Source: Luteibacter sp. Sphag1AF
Lineage (GTDB): Bacteria > Pseudomonadota > Gammaproteobacteria > Xanthomonadales > Rhodanobacteraceae
DNA: 64,000 nucleotides
Assembly: GCF_014192715.1 (NCBI RefSeq)
Contig: NZ_JACHYH010000002.1
Span: forward strand, 310,001 to 374,000
Direction of reading: 5' to 3'
Positions 1-8,775 of the stretch are shown piece by piece. Each line of letters starts with the position of its first letter. The stretch's first letter is position 1. A program made the position numbers and the translations under genes. The notes beneath the pieces are model-generated. The model did no database searches, was not told the DNA's origin, and saw only the letters and a list, made by a program, of their open reading frames with translations.

Positions 1-63
1 GCAGGACGCCAAATGATCAGCACAGGAACATGCGTCGTGACGACTAAGGCGGGCACTCGCTAA
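1..63 (+). CDS. virB7: 3' end of a gene upstream of virB8, probably virB7 (partial)
   Basis: A reading frame is open from the first base to a TAA at 61-63, and its last A is the first base of the virB8 ATG. In X-T4SS loci the gene directly before virB8 is virB7, a small outer-membrane lipoprotein that joins VirB9 and VirB10 in the core complex. Only about 20 codons are visible, with no diagnostic motif. The call rests on position and on the overlapping stop/start, as seen between the other virB genes here. Confidence 0.45.
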   Translation, partial: AGRQMISTGTCVVTTKAGTR

Positions 64-1073
64 TGCGCAACAAGAAATCCAGTCCGAATATCGACGCCGC
101 CATCTCGAAGTCTGTGAATTTCGAGCTGACCGTTGCCGATCTTGCCCGGCGCAGCGAGAAGCGCGCCTGGATGGTCGCCGGTGCGTCCGTCATCATGTCG
201 CTCATCCTCGTGGGCGGCTACTTCTACATGCTGCCCCTGAAGGAAAAGGTGCCGTACATCGTCATGGCTGATGCCTACACGGGCACCAGCTCGGTGTCGC
301 GGGTCACCGATGACGTGGTCAACCGCCGTATCAGCGCCAGCGAAGCCATCAACCGCAGCAACATCACCCATTTCGTGCTCGCCCGCGAGTCCTACGATGT
401 GGCCATGATCAACTTGCGCGACTGGGCCACGGTGCTCACGATGTCGTCGCCCAACGTCGCGGCCGCGTACACCAATCTGCACTCGTCGACCAACCCGAAC
501 AGCCCGTACAAGACCTACGGTCGTACGCAGGCCATCCGTGTTCGCATCCTGAGCATCGTGCTGATCGGCGGCGGTGACGGCACGGCGCCGAAGGGTGCCA
601 CGGTTCGCTTCCAGCGCAGCCTGTACAACAAGACCACCGGCATGACCACGCCGATGGATTCGAAGATCGCCACGATGGCGTTCTCCTACAAGCCGAACCT
701 CAAGATGGATGACCAGTACCGGGTTGAAAATCCGCTCGGCTTCCAGGTCAGCGACTACCGCGTCGACAACGATTACGGTACGGCCCCGCCGGAAGAAGTG
801 GCCCCCGCGCGCGATTCCAGCGCTGCCGCCGGGCTTGACCCGGATGCGATGGACGCCCCGGGCACCGGCGCGCCAGACGCTCAGGCACAGACGGGCGTAC
901 CGGCTTCGCCGATTCCCAATGACTCCGGCTACCCTGCCGCCGCGCAGGGTCAGGCACCAGCTGCGCCCACGTATCCGGCAGCAGCACCCGCACCGACCGC
1001 TGCACCGGGCGCCCAGGCTCCCACCGCACCTGCTACTGCGCCGCGTGGCGCCGCCAACGGAGGGCGTCGTTGA
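63..1073 (+). CDS. virB8: VirB8, inner-membrane scaffold of the type IV secretion system
   Basis: VirB8 is a bitopic inner-membrane protein that helps assemble the T4SS. The protein has 336 residues: a cytoplasmic N-terminus, one membrane segment at about residues 37-58 (starting WMVAGASVIMSL), then a periplasmic NTF2-like domain to about 235. The last 100 residues are an Ala/Pro/Gln-rich tail, longer than in classical VirB8 and probably disordered. The gene overlaps the upstream frame by one base and virB9 by one base, so the set looks translationally coupled. Identity follows from domain layout and from the virB8-9-10-11 order. Confidence 0.93.
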   Translation: MRNKKSSPNIDAAISKSVNFELTVADLARRSEKRAWMVAGASVIMSLILVGGYFYMLPLKEKVPYIVMADAYTGTSSVSRVTDDVVNRRISASEAINRSNITHFVLARESYDVAMINLRDWATVLTMSSPNVAAAYTNLHSSTNPNSPYKTYGRTQAIRVRILSIVLIGGGDGTAPKGATVRFQRSLYNKTTGMTTPMDSKIATMAFSYKPNLKMDDQYRVENPLGFQVSDYRVDNDYGTAPPEEVAPARDSSAAAGLDPDAMDAPGTGAPDAQAQTGVPASPIPNDSGYPAAAQGQAPAAPTYPAAAPAPTAAPGAQAPTAPATAPRGAANGGRR

Positions 1074-1831
1074 TGAATCGCTTGACTAAGGTTGGCCTCG
1101 CCTGCGTGCTTGGCCTCGCTGCCACCGGCGCGGCCACCGCGCAGGTGGTGCAGCCGTACGAGTATCAGCCCGATCACATCTATCAGGTGCGCGCCGGCCT
1201 GGGCATCACCACGCAGATCGAGCTCAGCCCGAACGAAAAGATCCTCGACTACAGCACTGGCTTCAGCAGTGGCTGGGATCTGACCCGTCGCGACAACGTC
1301 TTCTATGTGAAGCCGAAGAACGTGGACGTCGATACGAACATGATGATTCGTACCGCCACTCACTCCTACATCTTCGAGCTCAAAGTCGTCGCCACCGACT
1401 GGAAGACCCTGGATCAGGCGCGCCGCGCCGGCGTGCAGTACAAGATCCAGTTCACCTACCCATCTGACACCAGTTTTGTCAGCGAGCAGAAGAAGGTCGC
1501 CAAGACGGCAGAGCTCGACACGTCACTGGTGAAGGGCCGCGACTACAACTTCAATTACGACTTCGCCATGCGCCGCAAGACTGCGCCGTGGCTCGTACCG
1601 GTCAATGTTTACGACGACGGCCAGTTCACCTATATCAAAATGAGTGACCTGAAGCAGTTCCCGACCGGAAATTTCCCCACGGTGTACATGCGCGAGCGCG
1701 AGCACGGTGAAGACTCGGTAGTGAATACGACAGTCGAGGGCAACACCATTGTTGTCCATGGCACGTATCCATTCCTTGTCATCCGGCATGACAACAACGT
1801 TGTGGGTCTGCGAAGGAATACCAAAAAGTGA
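1073..1831 (+). CDS. virB9: VirB9, outer-membrane core complex subunit
   Basis: VirB9 forms the outer-membrane core with VirB7 and VirB10. The 252-residue protein starts with a signal peptide ending near residue 24 (TGAATAQVVQP). It then has the VirB9/CagX beta domains, including the conserved C-terminal stretch around NVYDDGQFTYIKM. A TTG lies one codon earlier, but the ATG at 1073 sits in a TGATG overlap with the virB8 stop and is the more natural start. The end overlaps the GTG start of virB10. Confidence 0.95.
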   Translation: MNRLTKVGLACVLGLAATGAATAQVVQPYEYQPDHIYQVRAGLGITTQIELSPNEKILDYSTGFSSGWDLTRRDNVFYVKPKNVDVDTNMMIRTATHSYIFELKVVATDWKTLDQARRAGVQYKIQFTYPSDTSFVSEQKKVAKTAELDTSLVKGRDYNFNYDFAMRRKTAPWLVPVNVYDDGQFTYIKMSDLKQFPTGNFPTVYMREREHGEDSVVNTTVEGNTIVVHGTYPFLVIRHDNNVVGLRRNTKK

Positions 1832-3129
1832 GCTCGAATACGCCCAATCACCCGGACGACGAAGCCGCAAACGGCCACACCTCGCCGTACGAAAACACGG
1901 CGCCGCAGCAGCCGCAGCAGCCTGATCCGCTGGCAAACAATCCGTACTCGGCGCAGCAGCGCCAGTCCGAGGCGCCCGATCTGGATGCCGGCGCGCCCCA
2001 GCTGGCTTCGTCGAACGACCTGCGCCGGATGAACCGTCGTGCGCTGGGCTTTCTCGCGGGCATCGTTGCGTTGCTTCTGTTCGCTGCTTTCTGGATGTTG
2101 AAAAGCGGCGAGTCGAAAACCGAAGCGCCGCAGAAGCCCCGCGAAGAAACGGTCAGTGTCCCCGAGGCACCGACGGCTCTTCCGCCTCCCCTGCCGCGCG
2201 TGTCGCAGCAGGCGCAGGCCATCCCGCTCGCTCCGCCTCCGCCGCTTCCCACCGATGCGCAGAAGCGTCCGCTCACCATGCCGCAGCAACCCCGCGGGCC
2301 GTCGCTCGTTGAGCGTCGCATCATGGAAGCGGAAGCCGGTGGTGGCGGTCAGCAGTACGCTGGCGGCGGCCAGGGTGCAGCGCCGGGCGGCATGCAGGCT
2401 CCGGGCGGCGCCTATGGCGGCATGATGGGCGGCCCCGGCGGCATGGGTCCGGGCGGCATGCTTCCCAACAACGGTGTGCCGGTCAATTCGGCCTACGGCC
2501 AGAAGCCCCTGCCGGAAGTGTCCAGCGCCGAACCGCTGACGCACCCGGACACCCTGATGCTGCGCGGCACATTTATCCGCTGCGTGCTTGAAACCCGCAT
2601 CATCACGGACATCCCGGGCTTCACGTCCTGCGTGGTGACCGAACCGGTGTATTCGTTTACCGGCAAGCGCCTGCTGTTGCCCAAGGGCTCCAAGGTGCTT
2701 GGCCGATACGAAAGCGAACCCAATGGCCCGCGCGTCGCGGTGATCTGGGACCGCATCGTGACGCCCACCGGCATCGACGTGAGCATGGCCAGCCCCGGCG
2801 TGGACACGCTGGGCGGTGCCGGCCATCCGGGCTACTACAACGCGCACTGGGGCAGCCGTATCGGCGCCGCCCTGCTCATCAGCATGCTCAGCGATGCATT
2901 CAAGTACGAGGCTGCCGAGCATGGTCCGAAGAACACCACCGTCAGCAATGGCGTGGTGACGCAGACTCCGTTTGAAAGCAACACCGCTTCCACCATGCAG
3001 ATGCTTGCGAACCAGGCCGTGCAGCGCGCAGCCAATCGACCGGCTACTGTCACGATCAACCAGGGCACCGTGCTTGCCATCTACGTCGCAAAAGACGTTG
3101 ATTTCAGCGGTGTCGTCGCACGTTACTGA
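1828..3129 (+). CDS. virB10: VirB10, energy-sensing trans-envelope core protein
   Basis: VirB10 spans from inner to outer membrane and links ATPase energy to the outer gate. The protein has 433 residues: a cytoplasmic Gln/Pro-rich N-terminus, one membrane helix at about 72-91 (LGFLAGIVALLLFAAFWML), a proline-rich periplasmic stretch, a Gly/Met-rich linker at about 165-220, and the TrbI/VirB10 beta-barrel domain to the end. The domain contains FTSCVVTEPVYS and LLPKGSKVLGRYES. It starts with GTG inside the virB9 stop (GTGA). Confidence 0.95.
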   Translation: MSSNTPNHPDDEAANGHTSPYENTAPQQPQQPDPLANNPYSAQQRQSEAPDLDAGAPQLASSNDLRRMNRRALGFLAGIVALLLFAAFWMLKSGESKTEAPQKPREETVSVPEAPTALPPPLPRVSQQAQAIPLAPPPPLPTDAQKRPLTMPQQPRGPSLVERRIMEAEAGGGGQQYAGGGQGAAPGGMQAPGGAYGGMMGGPGGMGPGGMLPNNGVPVNSAYGQKPLPEVSSAEPLTHPDTLMLRGTFIRCVLETRIITDIPGFTSCVVTEPVYSFTGKRLLLPKGSKVLGRYESEPNGPRVAVIWDRIVTPTGIDVSMASPGVDTLGGAGHPGYYNAHWGSRIGAALLISMLSDAFKYEAAEHGPKNTTVSNGVVTQTPFESNTASTMQMLANQAVQRAANRPATVTINQGTVLAIYVAKDVDFSGVVARY

Positions 3130-3141
3130 CAGGGAAATTTT

Positions 3142-4188
3142 TTGAGCATGTCCGACGCTACTGTTGCAGATGTTCCGAATGAATTTCTGGAATACCAGTA
3201 CGAAGTACTGGGAGTCCGGGATTTCATGGCGTCGCCCGACGTCACGGAAATCTGCATCAACAAGCCCGGCGAGCTGTATCTGGAAAGCCGCGGCGCCTGG
3301 CGCCGCGTGGAAGTGCCTTCGCTCACCTTCGAGCGCGCTCGCCAGTTCTGCACCGCCGTGGTGAACGAAAGCAATACCGGGCAGCGCATCACGGACGTGG
3401 ATCCGGTGGTGTCGCTAACCTTCCCGACCGGACAGCGTGCGCAGTTCGTGATCCCCCCGGCCTGCGAAGCGGGCCATGTGTCGATCACGATCCGCCTGCC
3501 GTCCAAACAGACCAAAACGTTGGCGCAATACCAGGAAGACGGCTTCTTCGACCAGATCGTCGAGGACGCCAATGTCATCAGCGAGCACGACCGCGAACTG
3601 CTGGATCTTCGTGGACAGCGCCGCTATGCCGACTTCTTCCGCAAGGCAGTGCTCAGCAAGAAAAACATCGTCGTTGCAGGAGCCACCGGCAGCGGTAAAA
3701 CCACTTTCATGAAGTCGCTGGTCCACCACATTCCGGACGACGAACGTCTGGTGACCATCGAAGACGCCAGGGAGCTTTTCATAGATCAACCCAACGTGGT
3801 GCACCTGCTCTACTCAAAAGGTGGACAGAGCGCCAGTAACGTCACCGCGAAAAGCTGCATGGAGGCCTGTCTGCGCATGAAGCCGGATCGGATCATCCTG
3901 GCCGAGCTTCGCGGTGACGAATCGTTCTATTTCATCCGTAACTGCGCATCCGGCCACCCGGGTTCGATCACAAGCTGTCACGCCGGCAGCATCGAGCAGA
4001 CCTGGGACCAGCTTGCGCTGATGGTGAAAGCTTCAACCGAGGGCTCAGGACTTGAGTTCGCGACGATCAAACGACTGTTGATGATGACCATCGACATCGT
4101 CGTCCATATCAAGGCGCATGCCGGGCGCCGCTACATCACCGGTATTGATTTCAACCCTGGCCGGGCTTTCGCTCCGACCGCAGGGTAA
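3142..4188 (+). CDS. virB11: VirB11, hexameric secretion ATPase
   Basis: VirB11 is the cytoplasmic AAA+-like ATPase that works with VirB4 and VirD4 in assembly and substrate transfer. The 348-residue protein has the Walker A motif GATGSGKTT at about residue 180, the Asp-box region (VTIEDARELF) and the His box (SCHAGS) near 275. Start is uncertain: TTG at 3142 is 6 bases after AGGGA, while an in-frame ATG at 3148 has longer spacing. The gene follows virB10 by 12 bases. Confidence 0.95.
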   Translation: MSMSDATVADVPNEFLEYQYEVLGVRDFMASPDVTEICINKPGELYLESRGAWRRVEVPSLTFERARQFCTAVVNESNTGQRITDVDPVVSLTFPTGQRAQFVIPPACEAGHVSITIRLPSKQTKTLAQYQEDGFFDQIVEDANVISEHDRELLDLRGQRRYADFFRKAVLSKKNIVVAGATGSGKTTFMKSLVHHIPDDERLVTIEDARELFIDQPNVVHLLYSKGGQSASNVTAKSCMEACLRMKPDRIILAELRGDESFYFIRNCASGHPGSITSCHAGSIEQTWDQLALMVKASTEGSGLEFATIKRLLMMTIDIVVHIKAHAGRRYITGIDFNPGRAFAPTAG

Positions 4189-4230
4189 CGACGACCGGCT
4201 ATGCCGGTCAGGAAGACAGGAGTTGTAAAG

Positions 4231-5256
4231 GTGCTACCAGGAATGGAAATGTTAGCGTGCCCCAACCTTGCCGTACCGGCCGAGGTGATGCAGCACGTCG
4301 TCGAAGTCGAGTCCAGCCGCAACCCGTTTGCGATTGGCGTCGTCGGCGCGCAGCTGGTCCGTCAGCCCAACAACCTCGACGAGGCTGTCGCCACCGTGCG
4401 CATGCTCGAAGAGAAGGGCTACAACTATTCCCTGGGTGTCGCGCAGGTCAATCGCGCCAACCTCAGCAAGTTCGGACTCGACTCGTACGAGAAGGCTTTC
4501 GACGTCTGCCCCAATCTTCAGGCGGGCTCGAAGATCCTTGCCCAGTGCTATGCAAGCGCTGGCGGCGACTGGGGCAAATCCTTCAGCTGTTACTACTCCG
4601 GCAACTTCACCACCGGCTATCAGGACGGTTACGTGAAGAAGGTGTTCGACTCGATGAGCCGTCAGGCTGCCATCGGCAACGCCTCGCCCATTCCTCTGCA
4701 ACTGGTCAGCGCAGCGCCCGGCGTGGGCTCACGCAATGCCAGACAGGTCACTACCCTCACCACCGACAACGCGGCCTACCGCGTGGCCATGCGCAGCGTC
4801 CTGGACGCCGCCGCATCCGCCACGATAGCCGTCGCCATGGCTCCTTCTGCCAGTAATGGCAGCACGACCGACGCAGGGCTGCCCACCGCGCAGATGCCTG
4901 TGGCGCCGTCCGCCATGGCAATGGCCCAGCCAGGCATGCCCCTCAGCATGCCCATGGGACAGATACAGAACACACCCATGAGTCCCGCCGCGGCAGCCGT
5001 TGCCGCGCAGACCATCGGGCCGATAGCGCAGGCAGCTTCCGCCCTCGCGAACCAGCCAACCATGGCTGGCACGCTGGGTTCGGAAGTATTCGTGCCGCAG
5101 GTTCGCGGCCCGAATGATCCTGTGGCTCCCGCCAACGCCCCCGTTGCAGCCATGCCCGTCAATACAGGCGTGGCCGCTCCGCAAATGGTGCAGGCACCGG
5201 CCGGCGATCAGGCCGACCTCCGCAGGGGAGCGCGCGATGACGCCTTTGTTTTCTGA
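4231..5256 (+). CDS. virB1: VirB1, lytic transglycosylase for T4SS assembly
   Basis: VirB1 locally opens the peptidoglycan for apparatus assembly. The first 150 residues form an SLT-type domain: a catalytic Glu in HVVEVESSRNPFAIGVVG, then YSLGVAQVNRANL, and Y-rich C-terminal SLT motifs (YYSGNF, GYVKKV). The second half is Ala/Met/Pro-rich and low in complexity. An in-frame ATG exists at 4201, but AGGAG at 4218-4222 points to the GTG at 4231. No clear signal peptide is visible. Confidence 0.9.
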   Translation: MLPGMEMLACPNLAVPAEVMQHVVEVESSRNPFAIGVVGAQLVRQPNNLDEAVATVRMLEEKGYNYSLGVAQVNRANLSKFGLDSYEKAFDVCPNLQAGSKILAQCYASAGGDWGKSFSCYYSGNFTTGYQDGYVKKVFDSMSRQAAIGNASPIPLQLVSAAPGVGSRNARQVTTLTTDNAAYRVAMRSVLDAAASATIAVAMAPSASNGSTTDAGLPTAQMPVAPSAMAMAQPGMPLSMPMGQIQNTPMSPAAAAVAAQTIGPIAQAASALANQPTMAGTLGSEVFVPQVRGPNDPVAPANAPVAAMPVNTGVAAPQMVQAPAGDQADLRRGARDDAFVF

Positions 5257-5470
5257 TCTTGCCGGCCATGTGTTTTCACGTGCCGGTCTTACCGTGTCTG
5301 CCAGTGCGCCCCGGCGCCTGTCGCGATGGCCTTCGGGCCGCAATATCGCTTCGGCATCATGCCGCAGCGAGTCGAAAGTGAACCAGGCTGCGTCACGCAC
5401 AGCCTTCCTCAGCGCGGCCGTCAGCCGACAGCCGCATCATGTTGAACCGTTAACTCAAGGAAATAACGAG

Positions 5471-5914
5471 ATGGCCCTGCCCTTCCTCAACGACTCCAAC
5501 GTTTCGTCCCAGACCTCGCTGTCGCGAAAGGTTGCCTTCTTCGCCATGATGGTAGCCATCATGCTTCCCGGCCTCGTGCTCGCCGATCCCGAAGTGGGCG
5601 TGGGCGAGACGTCCACGAAGGTCTGCGGCTTCTTCCAGAACATCAACTCGCTTCTGAACGCTGCCTCGATCGTCGTCGTGACCATCGCCGTGATCTTCTC
5701 CGGCTACCAGATCGCCTTCGCTCACAAGCGCATTGCTGACGTGGCTCCGGCTCTCATCGGCGGCGTGCTGATCGGTGCGGCAGCTCAGGTCGCCACCATG
5801 GTCGTCGGCGGTAGCGGTGGCGCTGCCAAGGCCTGCACGTCCACCAGCGGCGCGACCACGATGATCTTCGATCACCTGCACACGGCTGCTCAGTTCCTGC
5901 ACCTGTATGCATAA
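5471..5914 (+). CDS. virB2: VirB2, major pilin
   Basis: VirB2 is the pilus subunit. The 147-residue precursor has a long signal sequence (about residues 20-38, ending LPGLVLADP), then two hydrophobic helices (NAASIVVVTIAVIFSGYQIA and a second at about 95-120) separated by a short basic loop (AHKR), the usual pilin layout. A 214-base gap separates it from virB1; its frame stays open upstream, but AAGGA at 5458-5462 marks the ATG at 5471. The stop overlaps virB3. Confidence 0.92.
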   Translation: MALPFLNDSNVSSQTSLSRKVAFFAMMVAIMLPGLVLADPEVGVGETSTKVCGFFQNINSLLNAASIVVVTIAVIFSGYQIAFAHKRIADVAPALIGGVLIGAAAQVATMVVGGSGGAAKACTSTSGATTMIFDHLHTAAQFLHLYA

Positions 5915-6212
5915 GAACGCGCTGTTTCGCGGCTGCACCCGCCCGCCCATGTTCATGGGGGTGCCTTATGTGCCCTTCTTCGTGGGCGCGGGCAGCGGCT
6001 TGCTGATGGCGATGTACTTCAACATGTGGTTCCTGCTGCTCATTCCGATTTCGGTTTTCGTGATGCGTCAGATGGCGCGTTCCGACGAACTGATTTTCCG
6101 CCTGCTGGGCCTGCGCCTGCAGTTCCGCACGCGTGTTCGGAATATTCAGCAGCACGATGGGATGTGGGTGTTCACGCCAAACTCCTATCGTGAGCCACAG
6201 AAGAAAGCGTAA
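5907..6212 (+). CDS. virB3: VirB3, inner-membrane T4SS component
   Basis: VirB3 is a short inner-membrane protein that associates with VirB4. The 101-residue protein begins with the family pattern LFRGCTRPPMFMGVP and has two hydrophobic stretches (about 24-60: FFVGAGSGLLMAM, then FLLLIPISVFVM). It starts inside the end of virB2 (8-base overlap), so the two are probably co-translated. It is followed at once by a strong intrinsic-terminator hairpin. Confidence 0.93.
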   Translation: MHKNALFRGCTRPPMFMGVPYVPFFVGAGSGLLMAMYFNMWFLLLIPISVFVMRQMARSDELIFRLLGLRLQFRTRVRNIQQHDGMWVFTPNSYREPQKKA

Positions 6213-6225
6213 GAGACTGATAGAT

Positions 6226-6254
6226 GCCCTGGCATTCGTGCCAGGGCCTTTTTT
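6226..6254 (+). terminator. Intrinsic terminator between virB3 and virB4
   Basis: A perfect 9-bp stem (GCCCTGGCA/TGCCAGGGC) closed by a TTCG tetraloop is followed by CC and six T residues. This is a textbook Rho-independent terminator on the plus strand, 13 bases after the virB3 stop and 24 before the virB4 ATG. Being inside the virB operon, it would lower virB4-and-beyond expression relative to virB2/virB3 or act as an attenuator. Confidence 0.85.
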
Positions 6255-6278
6255 GCGATCCATACGGTATCGATAACC

Positions 6279-8747
6279 ATGTTTACTCCAGACGCACCCA
6301 TTGGCGAGTTTCTTTCACTCTCCACCCACGTATCGCCCACTGTTCTGAAAACGACCGGCGGCGACTTCGTGCTTGTATGGCGGCTGGGAGGCCTGCCCTT
6401 CGTGGGCCGTGAGGAATGGGATCTCGAACACCGCCACAACACGTTCAACCGCATGCTGCAGACGCTGCGTGCTCCCGATTTCGTGAACGTGGCCTTCTGG
6501 GTTCATGACGTGCGTCGTCGGCGCCAGATCAAGAACAAGAGCCACTTCAACCAGAAGTTCAACCAGACGATGTCCGACGCGTACTACGACGCGCTGTCGG
6601 CACAGAAGCTGATGCAGAACGAGCTGTACCTGACGATGATTTATCGCCCGGTGGTCGCCGGCAAGCGCTTCTCGGAGAAATCGGCCGACGTCAGCCAGCT
6701 CCAGGCCGAGCAGACCCAGGCGATTGCCACCATTCTCGAACTGGCCGGCAACGTCGAGGCCGTGCTCAAGGATTACGCGCCGTATCGTCTTGGCATGTAC
6801 GAGGCATCCAACGGCGTGGTGTTCTCAGAGACCCTGGAGTTCTACGGGTATCTGCTCAACCGCATTGACGAGCCCGTGCCGGTGCTGGATGCACCCGTGC
6901 ATAGCTACCTGCCGGTCAGCCGCCAGCGCTTCTCGTCCAAGACGGGCGACTTCGTGCTGACCACGCCCACCGGCGTGAACCACTTTGGCGCCATCCTCAA
7001 CATCAAGGAATACACCGAAGGCACCTACCCGGGCATCCTCAATGGCCTGAAGTATCTGGACTTCGAATACGTCATCACACACTCCTTCAGCCCGATGGGT
7101 CGCCAGGACGCACTCAAGGCGCTGGAACGCACCAAGGGCATGATGATTTCCTCGGGTGACAAGGCCGTCAGCCAGATCATCGAGCTGGACCAGGCAATGG
7201 ATCACCTGGCTTCGGGCAACTTCGTGCTCGGCTCGTACCACTTCTGCATCGCGATCTACGCCGCCAGCCAGGAACAGCTGTCGCAGCAGATCGCAGCAAC
7301 CCGCGCGGAGCTTTCCAACGCCGGCTTCGTGTCGACCAAGGAAGACCTCGCCGTCACCGCTGCGTTCTACTCGCAGTTCCCTGGAAACTGGAAGTACCGC
7401 ACGCGCATTGCCAACGTCAGTTCGCTGAATTTCCTTGGCCTGTCGCCGCTGCACAATTTCGCCACGGGCAAGAAGGAAAACAATCCCTGGGGCGATTGCG
7501 TCACCACGCTGCAGACCACCAACGGTCAGCCGTACTATTTCAATTTCCACGCCACCCACCCCGCCGAGAACTCGCTGGGTGAGAAGGCGATCGCCAACAC
7601 CATGGTCATCGGCAAATCCGGTACCGGTAAAACCGCGCTCATCAACTTCCTGCTGAGCCAGGTGCAGAAGCTGACGCCGTCCCCCACGATCTTCTTCTTC
7701 GACAAGGATCGCGGTGCGGAGATCTTCGTGCGCGCATGCGGCGGCAACTACCTGGCCCTGGAAAACGGACAGCCCACCGGCTTCAACCCGTTCCAGTGCG
7801 AGCGCAACGAAGCCAACGTGCAGTTCCTGGCAGATCTGGTGAAGGTGCTGGCAGGCAAGAGCGTCTACAGCTCGCGCGAAGAAGAAGACATCTTCCGTGC
7901 CGTGGAGAACATCCTCGACACCCCGATGCACCTGCGCAACATGACCAACTTCCAGAAGAGCCTGCCGAACCTGGGCGACGATGGCCTGTTCATCCGCATG
8001 CGCCGATGGACGGCTGGCAACTCGCTGGGCTGGGTGTTCGACAACCCGCGCGATACCGTCGACCTGAGCCGCGCGAACATCATCGGCTTCGACTACACCG
8101 ACATCATCGACAACCCCGAAGTACGCGCCCCGGTCATCAACTACCTGCTTCACCGCCTCGAAGCGCTGATCGACGGTCGCCCGCTCATCTACGTGATGGA
8201 TGAGTTCTGGAAAATCCTGGACGGCAAGGGCGGCCTCAAAGAGTTCGCCAAGAACAAGCAGAAAACCATCCGTAAGCAGAATGGTCTGGGCATCTTCGCC
8301 ACGCAGAGCCCGGAAGACGCGCTGGCCAGCGACATCGCAGCGGCACTGATCGAACAGACCGCCACGATGATCCTGCTGCCCAACCCGAACGCAAGCCGCG
8401 AAGACTACATCGAAGGCCTGAAGCTGACGGAAGCGGAGTATCAGGTGGTGGTCAGCCTCGACGAGCGCTCGCGCTGCTTCCTCGTAAAGCAGGGCCATGC
8501 GTCATCGGTGTGCCAGCTCAACCTGCGCGGCATGGACGACTCGCTGGCCGTGATCTCCGCGTCCACCGACAACATCGAAATCATGCACGACATTCTGCGC
8601 GAACGCGCAGCGGCCGAAGGCGTACCAGCCGACGATCTTCGCCCGGAACAGTGGCTGGAAGCGTTCTACGAGAATCGCAAGGGCAGCGGAAAGAAGCCCA
8701 CCAAGCCTACTCAATCTGCACAGCCGACCCGTTCGGCCGCGGTCTGA
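6279..8747 (+). CDS. virB4: VirB4, T4SS ATPase
   Basis: VirB4 is the large conserved ATPase that energises pilus biogenesis and secretion. The 822-residue protein has the CagE/TrbE/VirB N-terminal domain, a Walker A GKSGTGKTALIN near residue 446, a Walker B LIYVMDEFWKIL near 640, and the conserved FATQSPEDAL segment near 675. The length is normal for the family. The last 30 residues are Lys/Thr/Pro-rich. It sits downstream of the terminator hairpin at 6226-6254. Confidence 0.96.
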   Translation: MFTPDAPIGEFLSLSTHVSPTVLKTTGGDFVLVWRLGGLPFVGREEWDLEHRHNTFNRMLQTLRAPDFVNVAFWVHDVRRRRQIKNKSHFNQKFNQTMSDAYYDALSAQKLMQNELYLTMIYRPVVAGKRFSEKSADVSQLQAEQTQAIATILELAGNVEAVLKDYAPYRLGMYEASNGVVFSETLEFYGYLLNRIDEPVPVLDAPVHSYLPVSRQRFSSKTGDFVLTTPTGVNHFGAILNIKEYTEGTYPGILNGLKYLDFEYVITHSFSPMGRQDALKALERTKGMMISSGDKAVSQIIELDQAMDHLASGNFVLGSYHFCIAIYAASQEQLSQQIAATRAELSNAGFVSTKEDLAVTAAFYSQFPGNWKYRTRIANVSSLNFLGLSPLHNFATGKKENNPWGDCVTTLQTTNGQPYYFNFHATHPAENSLGEKAIANTMVIGKSGTGKTALINFLLSQVQKLTPSPTIFFFDKDRGAEIFVRACGGNYLALENGQPTGFNPFQCERNEANVQFLADLVKVLAGKSVYSSREEEDIFRAVENILDTPMHLRNMTNFQKSLPNLGDDGLFIRMRRWTAGNSLGWVFDNPRDTVDLSRANIIGFDYTDIIDNPEVRAPVINYLLHRLEALIDGRPLIYVMDEFWKILDGKGGLKEFAKNKQKTIRKQNGLGIFATQSPEDALASDIAAALIEQTATMILLPNPNASREDYIEGLKLTEAEYQVVVSLDERSRCFLVKQGHASSVCQLNLRGMDDSLAVISASTDNIEIMHDILRERAAAEGVPADDLRPEQWLEAFYENRKGSGKKPTKPTQSAQPTRSAAV

Positions 8748-8775
8748 CCCGTTCGCCATGAAGATGGAGAATCCC

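Noticed and set aside
5114-5470. Upstream in-frame extension of virB2
   Set aside because: No ribosome site for an earlier start, and the signal sequence and AAGGA place the start at 5471.
6825-8498. 557-codon open frame on the minus strand
   Set aside because: Antisense to virB4 with its Walker motifs; the composition is that of a shadow frame.
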